A stretch of 64,000 nucleotides of DNA from positions 5,736,501 through 5,800,500 of the forward strand of contig NZ_CP078013.2 of the NCBI RefSeq assembly GCF_024112395.2, read 5' to 3'. This document shows positions 17,560 through 26,009 of this stretch, piece after piece. The notes beneath the pieces are model-generated. The model did no database searches and was not told the DNA's origin. It saw nothing but the letters and a program-made list of their open reading frames with translations. This DNA comes from Pseudomonas pergaminensis. GTDB taxonomy: Bacteria; Pseudomonadota; Gammaproteobacteria; Pseudomonadales; Pseudomonadaceae. Each line of letters starts with the position of its first letter. Position 1 is the stretch's first letter. Position numbers and translations under genes: made by a program.

Positions 17560-17655
17560 AAACACCTCACGGGTTGGTGGACATCCGCGGCGTTCAGGAA
17601 AGTCGCCGTCTCAGGGGTACGACTTCCCAGGGTATTGAGCGTTCAAGGTGATTGA

Positions 17656-18102
17656 TCAGCGGATATTGAGCTGCGTCGACAAGGTGTTGCGCGGCGGGTT
17701 GATGGACGAGTTGCTGTATTGGAACCAGCCCTGGGCCTCGACATTCAGGTCAAACACATAGATGTAGCCCATCAAGGTGCCGGCGCCACTGCAGGCTTCG
17801 CTAACGTTGCCGACCTGGCACACCGCCGTGCGCTGGCCATTCAACACCGCGCCATTGAAGAGGCCGACCGGGTTATTCCCCAGGCCCACTTCCATCACCG
17901 ACACCTTGGTGGGGCCGCGGTGCGTACACATCGCGGTGTCCTGTGCGCGCTCGGGGATGGTTTCCGTGCAACCGGCCGACTCAACCTTGAACACGCGCAC
18001 TTCGCTCAAGGGCGGTGCAGTCGCGCCCCACGCCGGTGGTGCGCCGAGCAACAGGCTGATACAGGGGATCAGGGCTAGACTCCACGGGCTGGCGTTTTTC
18101 AT
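17656..18102 (-). CDS. Secreted four-cysteine protein (DUF4879/YolA-like, tentative)
   Basis: 148 residues with a signal peptide ending at about 'PPAWGA' (26). The mature part is about 120 residues and has four cysteines (45, 59, 95, 104), enough for two disulfides, with a glycine/asparagine-rich middle and a C-terminal 'NTLSTQLNIR'. I recall similar proteins under DUF4879, which includes Bacillus YolA, but this is not certain and no function is known to me. It sits alone, 90 bp upstream of nothing in its own strand's operon and divergent from the purine permease. Confidence 0.65.
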   Translation of the reverse strand: MKNASPWSLALIPCISLLLGAPPAWGATAPPLSEVRVFKVESAGCTETIPERAQDTAMCTHRGPTKVSVMEVGLGNNPVGLFNGAVLNGQRTAVCQVGNVSEACSGAGTLMGYIYVFDLNVEAQGWFQYSNSSINPPRNTLSTQLNIR

Positions 18103-18275
18103 GTTGCAGGTGACCTTCGTTTAAACGTCGGCGCAGTATGCCTCAAGGCCTCGGCTGCTGGTATGATGCGCCGCTTTTTCCGATCCTCTCTGAAACCACA
18201 GGCGCTTGGCGCAGTTTGTGCTTTGACTTAGAGGTCAACAAATCACGACGCCACAGAGCGTCACAGGGAGCAGGC

Positions 18276-19571
18276 ATGCTGGAAAAGCTGTTTCAACTCA
18301 AGGCACACAACACCAACGTGCGCACCGAGATCCTCGCGGGCATCACGACATTCCTGGCCATGGCCTACATTCTGTTCGTGAACCCGAGCATCCTCGGCGA
18401 AACCGGCATGGATAAGGGCGCCATCTTTGTCGCGACGTGCCTGGCAGCGGCCATCGGCTCGACCGTGATGGGCTTGATCGCCAACTACCCGATCGCACTT
18501 GCGCCAGGCATGGGCCTCAACGCCTTCTTTACCTACACCGTGGTCCTGCACATGGGCCACACCTGGCAGGTTGCACTGGGCGCGGTGTTCATTTCGGCGG
18601 TGCTGTTTTTCATCCTGTCGATCTTCCGCATCCGTGAGTGGATCATCAACAGCATCCCGCTGCCGCTGCGTTCGGCGATTGCCGCCGGTATCGGCCTGTT
18701 CCTGGCGCTGATTGCCCTGCACAACGCCGGTATCGTGGTCGGCAACCCGAACACGCTGGTGGGCATGGGTGACCTTAAAAAGCCCGCGGCGATCCTCGCC
18801 ACCCTCGGTTTTATGCTCATCGTGGCGCTGGAAGCGCTCGCCGTGCGCGGTGCGGTGCTGATCGGCATTCTGGCCGTCACCCTCGTGTCCATCCTGCTGG
18901 GCGTCACCGAGTTCGGCGGCGTCGTGTCGATGCCACCGTCCCTGGCCCCTACGTTCCTGCAACTGGACATTAAAGGCGCGTTGGACATTGGCCTGGTCAG
19001 TGTGATCTTCGCGTTCCTGTTCGTGGACCTGTTCGACAACTCCGGCACCCTGATTGGCGTAGCCAAGCGCGCCGGCCTGATGGGCAAGGACGGCCACATG
19101 CCGAAAATGGGCCGTGCGCTGATTGCCGACAGCACCGCCGCCATGGCCGGTTCCCTGCTGGGGACGTCGACCACCACCAGCTACATCGAGTCCGCCGCCG
19201 GTGTGAGTGCCGGTGGCCGTACCGGTTTGACCGCCATCGTGGTCGCGGTCCTGTTCCTGTTGGCCTTGTTCTTCGCGCCGCTGGCCGGCAGCGTTCCCGC
19301 CTTCGCCACCGCGCCAGCATTGCTGTTCGTGGCGGTGCTGATGACCCAGGGCCTGGCCGAGATCGACTGGGATGACATCACTGTTGCAGCGCCGGTGGTG
19401 ATCACCGCCCTGGCGATGCCGTTCACTTACTCCATTGCCAACGGCATCGCCTTCGGTTTCATCGCCTGGACCGCCATCAAGCTGCTTTCGGGCCGCTACC
19501 GTGAGCTGAACCCGGCGCTGGTGATTCTGTCGATTCTGTTTGTGATCAAGCTGGGCTGGTTCAACGCATGA
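18276..19571 (+). CDS. NCS2/AzgA-type purine (adenine/guanine/hypoxanthine) permease
   Basis: 431-residue inner-membrane proton symporter. It begins '[20 protein letters not shown]', the typical start of the AzgA/GhxP/AdeP branch. Signature stretches are '[16 protein letters not shown]', '[13 protein letters not shown]', '[20 protein letters not shown]' and '[15 protein letters not shown]'. The ATG at 18276 is preceded by CAGGGAG; the frame is open further upstream but that part is not family-like. It overlaps trmA by 4 bases. Confidence 0.92.
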   Translation: MLEKLFQLKAHNTNVRTEILAGITTFLAMAYILFVNPSILGETGMDKGAIFVATCLAAAIGSTVMGLIANYPIALAPGMGLNAFFTYTVVLHMGHTWQVALGAVFISAVLFFILSIFRIREWIINSIPLPLRSAIAAGIGLFLALIALHNAGIVVGNPNTLVGMGDLKKPAAILATLGFMLIVALEALAVRGAVLIGILAVTLVSILLGVTEFGGVVSMPPSLAPTFLQLDIKGALDIGLVSVIFAFLFVDLFDNSGTLIGVAKRAGLMGKDGHMPKMGRALIADSTAAMAGSLLGTSTTTSYIESAAGVSAGGRTGLTAIVVAVLFLLALFFAPLAGSVPAFATAPALLFVAVLMTQGLAEIDWDDITVAAPVVITALAMPFTYSIANGIAFGFIAWTAIKLLSGRYRELNPALVILSILFVIKLGWFNA

Positions 19572-20647
19572 CTTTTGACGCCGCACGCTACACCGCTCAA
19601 CTGCAAGACAAGGTCACGCGCTTGCGTGACCTGCTGGCACCGTTCGACGCGCCAGAGCCACAGGTCTTCGACTCGCCGCTGCAGAATTTCCGCCTGCGCG
19701 CGGAGTTCCGCCTGTGGCGCGAAGGCGGTGAGCGCCACTACGCGATGTTCTCCCAGGACGACAAGCGCACGCCGATCCTGATCGAAGAGTTCCCCATCGC
19801 CAGCCAGCGCATCAACCAGTTGATGCCGCAGCTCAAGGCCGCCTGGCAAGCCAGCGCCGCCCTGAGCCATAAGCTGTTCCAGGTGGAGTTCCTCACCACC
19901 CTGGCCGGCGACGCGATGATCACCCTGTGCTATCACCGCCCGCTGGATGAGCACTGGCATACCGCTGCAAACCAGCTGGCAGCCGACTTGAATGTCAGCA
20001 TCATCGGCCGCTCAAAGGGCAAGCGCGATGTGATCGGCCATGACTACGTGGTGGAAAAACTCGACGTGGGCGGCCGCACCTTCAGCTACCGCCAACCCGA
20101 AGGCGCCTTCACCCAGCCCAACGGCACGGTGAACCAGAAGATGCTCAACTGGGCTTATGAAGCCCTGGGTGATCGCCCGGATGATCTACTGGAGTTGTAT
20201 TGCGGCAACGGCAACTTCACCCTGCCCCTGGCTACGCGTGTACGCAAAGTACTGGCTACCGAAATCAGCAAGACCTCAGTGAATGCTGCCCTGAGCAACC
20301 TTGATGAAAACGCGGTGGATAACGTCACGCTGGTGCGTCTCTCTGCCGAAGAACTCACCGAAGCGCTGAACGAAGTGCGTCCGTTTCGTCGCCTGCACGG
20401 TATCGATTTGAAGAGTTACGAATTCGGCAGCGTCTTCGTCGACCCGCCGCGCGCCGGCATGGACCCGGACACCTGCGAACTGACCCGCCGCTTCGACAAC
20501 ATCCTGTACATCTCCTGCAACCCGGAGACCTTGGCGGCGAATATTGCGCAACTGCACGATACGCACAAGATTACCCAGTGTGCGCTGTTTGACCAGTTCC
20601 CGTGGACCCACCACATGGAATCCGGGGTGCTGTTGACCCGTCGCTAA
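19568..20647 (+). CDS. trmA: tRNA (uracil-54-C5)-methyltransferase TrmA
   Basis: Makes ribothymidine at position 54 in the T loop of tRNA. 359 residues, close to E. coli TrmA. SAM site '[16 protein letters not shown]' (about 207-222), '[14 protein letters not shown]' (motif IV region), and catalytic cysteine in '[12 protein letters not shown]'. The N-terminus lacks the four-cysteine iron-sulfur motif of RlmD-type paralogues, which supports TrmA. Translationally coupled to the upstream permease by an ATGA overlap. Confidence 0.95.
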   Translation: MTFDAARYTAQLQDKVTRLRDLLAPFDAPEPQVFDSPLQNFRLRAEFRLWREGGERHYAMFSQDDKRTPILIEEFPIASQRINQLMPQLKAAWQASAALSHKLFQVEFLTTLAGDAMITLCYHRPLDEHWHTAANQLAADLNVSIIGRSKGKRDVIGHDYVVEKLDVGGRTFSYRQPEGAFTQPNGTVNQKMLNWAYEALGDRPDDLLELYCGNGNFTLPLATRVRKVLATEISKTSVNAALSNLDENAVDNVTLVRLSAEELTEALNEVRPFRRLHGIDLKSYEFGSVFVDPPRAGMDPDTCELTRRFDNILYISCNPETLAANIAQLHDTHKITQCALFDQFPWTHHMESGVLLTRR

Positions 20648-20660
20648 CCCGCAAAAACTG

Positions 20661-20683
20661 CAGGAGCCGGCTTGCCGAAGCGG
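20661..20683. repeat. Single, partial REP sequence
   Basis: CAGGAGCCGGCTTGCCGAAG resembles one REP half with no facing partner nearby. It lies just after trmA. Confidence 0.55.
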
Positions 20684-20706
20684 TTTTACAGATGAGTAAG
20701 CACAAA

Positions 20707-20726
20707 AACCCGGCGAATGCCGGGTT
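20707..20726. terminator. Intrinsic terminator of the has exporter operon
   Basis: AACCCGGC - GAAT - GCCGGGTT. On the minus strand the hairpin is followed by GTTTTTGTG, so it ends the hasD-hasE-hasF transcript 9 bp after the hasF stop. It also lies downstream of trmA, where the plus-strand T content is poor. Confidence 0.82.
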
Positions 20727-20734
20727 GTAACCAC

Positions 20735-22051
20735 TCATGCCGAGGGCTGGAAATACCCCGCCAAGGCCCGCAAGTCCTGCTCGTTCAGCAACCCCGCGTA
20801 ATACTTCAGCTGAATCCTCGCCAACAGATACGCATGTCGCGCATTCGCCAAATCGCGGCGGGCGGTGAAGAGTTGTTGTTCGGCGTCGAGCACGTCGAGG
20901 TTGACCCGCTCACCGCCGGCCACACTCTTTTTCGTCGCAGCGACTAAAGCCGTGGCAGAGCTGACGGCCATTTCATAAGCACGCACTTTGGCCGCGCCGC
21001 TGGTGTTGAGGTTGAACTGTTTGCGCAACTCCACCAGCGTGGCCGAGGTTTGCGCGTCCAGCTCGTACTGGGCCTGGGACAGTTGGTTCGCCGCCTGGCG
21101 CGTGGAGGCTGATACACCGCCACCGGCAAACAGCGGCAGGCTGACCTGGATGCCGACGCTGTTGGTGTCGTACTTCTGGTTGTAGCTGCTTTCCGAATCG
21201 GAGCTGGTCTGGCGACTGCTGGCGTACAGGCTGACCTTGGGCATATGACCTGCACGCTTGCGTTCCACTTCATAGGAAGCCACGTCCAAGGCGTGGTGCT
21301 GGGATTTAAGCTCCGGGTTATTGGCCATGGCCATTTCGCGCCAGGTTTCGAAACGGTTGGGCTGCAGGGGCGGAATGTCGAACTGGCGCGTCAGCGGCGC
21401 CAGTTCTTCGATCTGCAGCGGTTGGCCGACGATGGCTTCCAGCTCGCGCAGGGCGCTGTCCTGGACATCCTGGGACTCGATCTCTTCGGCCTGGGCCAGG
21501 CTCAGGCGCGCCTGGGTTTCCAGCACATCGGTGCGCGTGCCTTCACCGCCCTTGAGCAGGCGATCATTGAGTTGCAGGCGCTCGGCATACGCACGTTTCT
21601 GTGCGCGACTCAGCTCGATACGTTCTTGCGCCAGCAAGGCCTGGCTATAGGCGTTGAGCACCCGCACTGCCAGTTCCTGGCTCTTGCCTCGAAAACGCTC
21701 ATCGGCCATCAATGCCTGGGCAGTGCCCTGGCGAAACCGCGCGTAGGCTTCGTAATCGAGCAGCGGTTGCTGCAAGGTCAGGGTCGACGCGTAACTGCGG
21801 TAGTCACGGTCGCTGGTGACATCACCCGCCGTCACTTCGGATTCGTTGCGCGAGTTGTTATAGCTCCACGACAGGTTCGGCAACAACGCCGCACGCCCGA
21901 TCACACGATTTTCTTCACCGGCCTCACGCTCCTGGATAGCGGCCTGAAAGGTCGGGTCGTTACGCAGGGCCAAGTCGTAGGCATCCAGCAAGCCCAGGGC
22001 ATGCGCCGCCGAGGTACAACCAAAACACAGGGTAAACAACAGCGCCTTCAT
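20735..22051 (-). CDS. hasF: TolC-family outer-membrane channel of the hemophore exporter
   Basis: 438-residue outer-membrane efflux protein of a type I secretion system, with a signal peptide ('[18 protein letters not shown]'). Two repeated OEP halves are seen, beginning 'LLDAYDLALRNDPTFQAAI' and 'WREMAMANNPELKSQHHAL'. It is the last gene of hasD-hasE-hasF and overlaps hasE by 4 bases. The AprF/PrtF proteins of metalloprotease exporters are close relatives; the hemophore gene just upstream supports HasF. Confidence 0.92.
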   Translation of the reverse strand: MKALLFTLCFGCTSAAHALGLLDAYDLALRNDPTFQAAIQEREAGEENRVIGRAALLPNLSWSYNNSRNESEVTAGDVTSDRDYRSYASTLTLQQPLLDYEAYARFRQGTAQALMADERFRGKSQELAVRVLNAYSQALLAQERIELSRAQKRAYAERLQLNDRLLKGGEGTRTDVLETQARLSLAQAEEIESQDVQDSALRELEAIVGQPLQIEELAPLTRQFDIPPLQPNRFETWREMAMANNPELKSQHHALDVASYEVERKRAGHMPKVSLYASSRQTSSDSESSYNQKYDTNSVGIQVSLPLFAGGGVSASTRQAANQLSQAQYELDAQTSATLVELRKQFNLNTSGAAKVRAYEMAVSSATALVAATKKSVAGGERVNLDVLDAEQQLFTARRDLANARHAYLLARIQLKYYAGLLNEQDLRALAGYFQPSA

Positions 22052-23373
22052 TCTTCCACCAGGGCCATATGGGTGCGATCCATCAGGGGTTTGAACAAGT
22101 AGTTGAGCATCGAGCGCTCACCGGTCTTGACGAAGGTTTCCACCGGCATGCCCGGGCGTATCTGCACGCCGTCCAGTTGTTGCATGCCCGCCGCGCTGAC
22201 CTGGGCACGCAGCGTGTAGTAAGGCTCGTCGGTGCGTTCATCGACCTGGCGGTCTGCCGAGACCAGGGTGACTTCACCGGCCACCCGTGGCGTGGTGGCC
22301 TGGTTGAAGGCCGAGAACAGCAACTCCACCGGCAAGCCCGGATGCACCTTGTCGACCATCTGCACTGGCACCCTGGCCTCCACCAACAAGGGTTCACCCT
22401 GGGGCACGATGTCCATCAACGCCTGGCCGGGCTTGATCACCCCGCCCTCGGTGTACACGTCCAGCCCCACCACCACGCCGGACGCCGGCGCGCGCACCCG
22501 GCTGTTGGCCAGTTCGAACTCGGCCGAGGCCAGGCGGTTGCGCAGGTCGTCGCTGCGGGTGCGGGTGTCGGCCAATTGGCTGCGCAGGTCTTTCTGGAAG
22601 TCTTCGCCCAACTGGCGGATTCGCAGGCGCAGCTCCAGTACCTGGCGTTGCAATTGGCCGATACGGCCGTAGTCCTCAGCGATGGCGCCGTCGACCTGCG
22701 AGTACAGGCGCTCGCTGTCGAGCAGGCGATTACGCGGGATGTAACCGTCACGCGCCAGTTCGCGCAGGCCCTGCAGTTGCTCATTCAACGCCGCGCGTTG
22801 CTGGACTTTGCTGGCTTGCGAATCCCGTGTCCCGCGCAACTGCGCCTCGGCGCCAGCGATGGTTTCGCGCAGGCCTTGTTGCTCGGTGGCCAGGGCCTGG
22901 GCACGGCTATTGAACAGCTGTCGTTGCAGGTTCAGGGTGCCCGCCGCCTCCGGATCATTGAGCAATTCGGGACCAAAGGTGATCGCCGGCGCCCCTTCGC
23001 TTTCGGCACTCAAGCGCGCTTCGCTGGCCAGGGAGGCCAGGTACTGGCTGCGCAGCGACTGCATCTGCCCGCGCAATGGGGTTTCTTTTAATCGCAGCAG
23101 CACCTGGCCGGCGCTGACCACCTCACCCTCGCGCACTTCAATGCGCTCGACGATGCCCCCGGCCGGGTGTTGCACGGTCTTGCGATGGCCCGACACCATG
23201 ACCTTGCCCGACACCGCCACGCCCTTGTCCAGCGGTGCCAATGCCGCCCAACCGAGGAAACCGGCAAAGCCACCGAGTACCAACAGCCACCCCAGGCGCG
23301 AATACTTTTTGTCATCCAGCGCCAGCACATTGTTCGGCGCCTCGCTGATCAACACCGGTTTGTTCTGGCTCAT
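22048..23373 (-). CDS. hasE: Membrane-fusion (HlyD-family) protein of the hemophore exporter
   Basis: 441-residue periplasmic adaptor with one N-terminal membrane anchor ('[20 protein letters not shown]', about 27-46). A split lipoyl domain brackets it ('[19 protein letters not shown]' and '[20 protein letters not shown]'), with a long alpha-helical coiled coil between (about 115-280). The C-terminal part is beta-rich with '[19 protein letters not shown]', typical of AprE/HasE. It joins the ABC transporter to HasF. Overlaps both neighbours by 4 bases. Confidence 0.94.
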   Translation of the reverse strand: MSQNKPVLISEAPNNVLALDDKKYSRLGWLLVLGGFAGFLGWAALAPLDKGVAVSGKVMVSGHRKTVQHPAGGIVERIEVREGEVVSAGQVLLRLKETPLRGQMQSLRSQYLASLASEARLSAESEGAPAITFGPELLNDPEAAGTLNLQRQLFNSRAQALATEQQGLRETIAGAEAQLRGTRDSQASKVQQRAALNEQLQGLRELARDGYIPRNRLLDSERLYSQVDGAIAEDYGRIGQLQRQVLELRLRIRQLGEDFQKDLRSQLADTRTRSDDLRNRLASAEFELANSRVRAPASGVVVGLDVYTEGGVIKPGQALMDIVPQGEPLLVEARVPVQMVDKVHPGLPVELLFSAFNQATTPRVAGEVTLVSADRQVDERTDEPYYTLRAQVSAAGMQQLDGVQIRPGMPVETFVKTGERSMLNYLFKPLMDRTHMALVEE

Positions 23374-25106
23374 GCCTGTTTTCCTTCACCGAGGCGGTAA
23401 CTCATGCTCAGGGTCGACACCGGCTTGTTTGCGGCGGGCTTTTGCCGGGCCTCCAACACGCGCGCAGTGGGCCCGAACGCCTGCAACTGGCCGTCCTTGA
23501 GGATCAGCAGTTGGTCCGTCAGGGTCAGCACGTTGGGTTTGTGGGTGATGAGGATCACGGTACGGCGCTGTTGCTTGAGCTGGTTGATGGCCTGGAGCAA
23601 GGCCTGCTCGCCCACTTCATCAAGGTTGGCGTTGGGCTCGTCCAGCACGATCAGCGCAGGCAGGCCGTACAGCGCACGCGCCAGCGCGACGCGTTGTTTC
23701 TGGCCGCCCGACAAGCCGGCACCGCCCTCCCCCAACTGCGTGTCGTAGCCCTGGGGCAGTTGCAGGATCAGGTCATGCACGCCGGCCATTTGCGCGGCAG
23801 CGAGGACCTTGTCCGCCTCCACCTCGGCAAAGCGTGCGATGTTTTGCGCGATGCTGCCGGCGAACAATTGAATGTCTTGCGGCAGGTAACCGATGTGCGG
23901 CCCCAACTGCTGCTTGTCCCACAGGGCCAGGTCGGCGCCGTCCAGCCGCACTTTGCCGGCCAGGGGCGCCCAGGCGCCCACCAATAGTCGGGCCAAGGTG
24001 GATTTGCCGCAGCCCGACGGCCCGATCACGCCCAAGACGTCGCCCGCCGCCAGGGTGAAGCCCAGGTTGGCGAGCGCGGGCCGACGGCTGCCGGGAGCAC
24101 AGGCGCTGACGTGCTCCACGCTCAGCTGGCCTTTGGGCACCGGCAGGTTCATACGGGCGGGCCGCGCGGGGTTGTCCGCCAGCATCTGCGACAAGCGCTG
24201 GTACGCCAGGCGCGCCGAGCCCCATTGTTTCCACACGCCGATCAGTTGGTCGATGGGGGTCAGCACCCGGCCCATCAGGATCGAACCGGCAATCATCATC
24301 CCTGGCGTGATATCGCCCTGTACCGCCAGCAAGGCACCCAGGCCCAGCACCAGGGACTGCAACGCCAGGCGCACACCCTTGGACCAGGCACTGACGGCCG
24401 CAGTCTTTTCACTCGCCAGGTTTTGCTGGGCCAAGAAAGCTTGATGCTGGCTGAACCAACGCGCGCGCAATGTGCCGAGCATGCCCATGGCTTCGATGGT
24501 GTCGGCATTGCGCAGGTTGGCCGTGGCCTGCTGGCTCGCGCCGATGGACAGCTGGCTGGCCAGCGCCATCGGTGCCTGGCTGACGTGATGGTTGACCCAC
24601 GCCAACGCCATCAACAACACCGCGCCAACCAGTGCCAGCACGCCGAGCCAGGGGTGGAACAGGAATATGACCAACAGGTACACCGGAAACCACGGCGCAT
24701 CGAAAAACGCGAACAACGCCTGGCCGGTAGCGAACTGGCGCAGGGTGGTCAGGTCATGCAGCGCCTGGCCGGCCGCCTGGGTGCCGCCCTTGAGTTGCGC
24801 TTCGAACGCAGCGTCGTACACCCGCTGGTTCAAGCGCATGTCCATCTGCGTGCCGAGGCGGATCACCACCTGGCTGCGCACCCACTCCAACGCGCCCATC
24901 AGGCCGAACAGGCCGAGGATCATCAGCGTCAGCATCAGCAGGGTCATCTGGTTACCCGAGGCCAGCACCCGGTCGTACACCTGCAGCATGTACAGCGCCG
25001 GGGCGAGCATCAGCAGGTTAATCACCGCCGAGAACAGGCCGATGTTGAAGAAGCCACTTTTATAGGCCGTGAGGGCGGCCAGGGTTTCGTTGCCGGCGTG
25101 GCGCAT
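23370..25106 (-). CDS. hasD: Type I secretion ABC transporter for the hemophore
   Basis: 578-residue fused permease/ATPase. About six membrane helices lie in residues 18-290, then the nucleotide-binding domain with Walker A 'GPSGCGKST' (362-370), ABC signature 'LSGGQ' (465-469) and Walker B 'IVLDE' (486-490). There is no N-terminal C39 peptidase domain, as expected for HasD/AprD/PrtD, which recognise an uncleaved C-terminal signal. The gene lies 176 bp downstream of hasA, separated by a hairpin. Confidence 0.94.
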   Translation of the reverse strand: MRHAGNETLAALTAYKSGFFNIGLFSAVINLLMLAPALYMLQVYDRVLASGNQMTLLMLTLMILGLFGLMGALEWVRSQVVIRLGTQMDMRLNQRVYDAAFEAQLKGGTQAAGQALHDLTTLRQFATGQALFAFFDAPWFPVYLLVIFLFHPWLGVLALVGAVLLMALAWVNHHVSQAPMALASQLSIGASQQATANLRNADTIEAMGMLGTLRARWFSQHQAFLAQQNLASEKTAAVSAWSKGVRLALQSLVLGLGALLAVQGDITPGMMIAGSILMGRVLTPIDQLIGVWKQWGSARLAYQRLSQMLADNPARPARMNLPVPKGQLSVEHVSACAPGSRRPALANLGFTLAAGDVLGVIGPSGCGKSTLARLLVGAWAPLAGKVRLDGADLALWDKQQLGPHIGYLPQDIQLFAGSIAQNIARFAEVEADKVLAAAQMAGVHDLILQLPQGYDTQLGEGGAGLSGGQKQRVALARALYGLPALIVLDEPNANLDEVGEQALLQAINQLKQQRRTVILITHKPNVLTLTDQLLILKDGQLQAFGPTARVLEARQKPAANKPVSTLSMSYRLGEGKQA

Positions 25107-25233
25107 CTGGGGATTCTCAAAGGGTTGAGCGGGCAGCGTCGCCGCGTTGACAGGCCATGCGACGCTGCGCAGAATTCGGCACCGCCGTCGCCTGAAGAAT
25201 TAGAAGGCTTGGGCAACGACGGTGTGTCATGCG

Positions 25234-25267
25234 GCGAATGGGAGAGCGATCTTCCATTCGCTTTTTT
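25234..25267. other. Hairpin between hasA and hasD
   Basis: GCGAATGG (25234-25241) pairs with CCATTCGC (25254-25261), followed on the plus strand by TTTTTT. The genes run on the minus strand, where the stem is preceded by AAAAAA rather than followed by T. It is therefore not a standard terminator for has mRNA. It could protect the 3' end of hasA mRNA or mark a processing site, so that hemophore is made in excess over exporter. Confidence 0.6.
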
Positions 25268-25282
25268 CATGCAGCAGAGGGT

Positions 25283-25906
25283 TTAGGCCGCGAGTGCCCA
25301 GTCCTGCGCCACGTCTTGCACGCCCACCAGCGCAACGTCGGTGGCCGCCGGGGAAGCGGCGTGGCTGGCGACCGCAGCGGCGATGTCGTCGAAGGTGCTG
25401 TTGAGGCCTTCGCCGATCGAACCCAGCAGATCGGTGAGGACGGTTTCCAGGGCAGACGTGTTGCCCTGCATCAGGCCGTAAATCACGCTCTGCACCTCGT
25501 TGCCGACGCGACCGGCGTCCGACGCCGCGCTCAGGTCGAGGCCGTTGAACGCCACCTTGAAGTCGGTCAGGCTGAAATCGCTGCCGCCGCCGCCGCCCAG
25601 GCCAGTGCCCAGTTGAACGTTATCCAGCTCGCCCCACAGGAAGTGGTTCTGGTTGCTGCTCGCCGGCAGCGTAGGGTTGAACACGTAGTGCAGGCCATTG
25701 CTGGTGTCGCTGTCGGCGATAAAGGCGTAATCCGAGCTGTTGGCACCGTGGGTAGCGTACTGGTCACCGCTGAGGGAGCCATTGCTGAAACCACCGGTAT
25801 TGCTACTGCCGTGACCCGCAGTGGCGAAGCCCAGGGCCCAGGCGCTCAGGTACTCGTTAACAGTGATAGAACCCAAGCCAGAATCGTAGCTAACAGAAAT
25901 AGTCAT
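25283..25906 (-). CDS. hasA: Secreted hemophore HasA
   Basis: 207-residue extracellular haem-binding protein that takes haem from host or environmental haemoproteins and delivers it to HasR. HasA landmarks: 'TVNEYLSAWA' near the start, His32 in 'TAGHGSSNTGG', Tyr74 and its partner His88 in 'GLHYVF' and 'NHFLWGELD', 'VIYGLMQGNTSALE', 'NSTFDDIAAAVASHA', and the C-terminal 'DWALAA', which is the uncleaved type I secretion signal. There is no N-terminal signal peptide. The His32 loop is several residues shorter than in Serratia, and a Gly run ('GLGGGGGSDF') is inserted. The ATG at 25906 follows GAGG. Confidence 0.95.
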   Translation of the reverse strand: MTISVSYDSGLGSITVNEYLSAWALGFATAGHGSSNTGGFSNGSLSGDQYATHGANSSDYAFIADSDTSNGLHYVFNPTLPASSNQNHFLWGELDNVQLGTGLGGGGGSDFSLTDFKVAFNGLDLSAASDAGRVGNEVQSVIYGLMQGNTSALETVLTDLLGSIGEGLNSTFDDIAAAVASHAASPAATDVALVGVQDVAQDWALAA

Positions 25907-25959
25907 CACTAAACCTCGTTAAACAACGCTATTGATGAGCACGCACAAGTGGCGCACTT

Positions 25960-25981
25960 TTTTACCCACCCTTGGGTAAAA
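25960..25981. other. Hairpin between hasR and hasA
   Basis: TTTACCCA (25961-25968) and TGGGTAAA (25973-25980) form a stem with a CCCT loop, in the 103-bp hasR-hasA gap. On the minus strand it is followed by AAAAAAG, so it is not a simple terminator. It may tune hasA relative to hasR. Confidence 0.55.
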
Positions 25982-26009
25982 CCATTGATCAAGTACAGGC
26001 TGCTACTGA

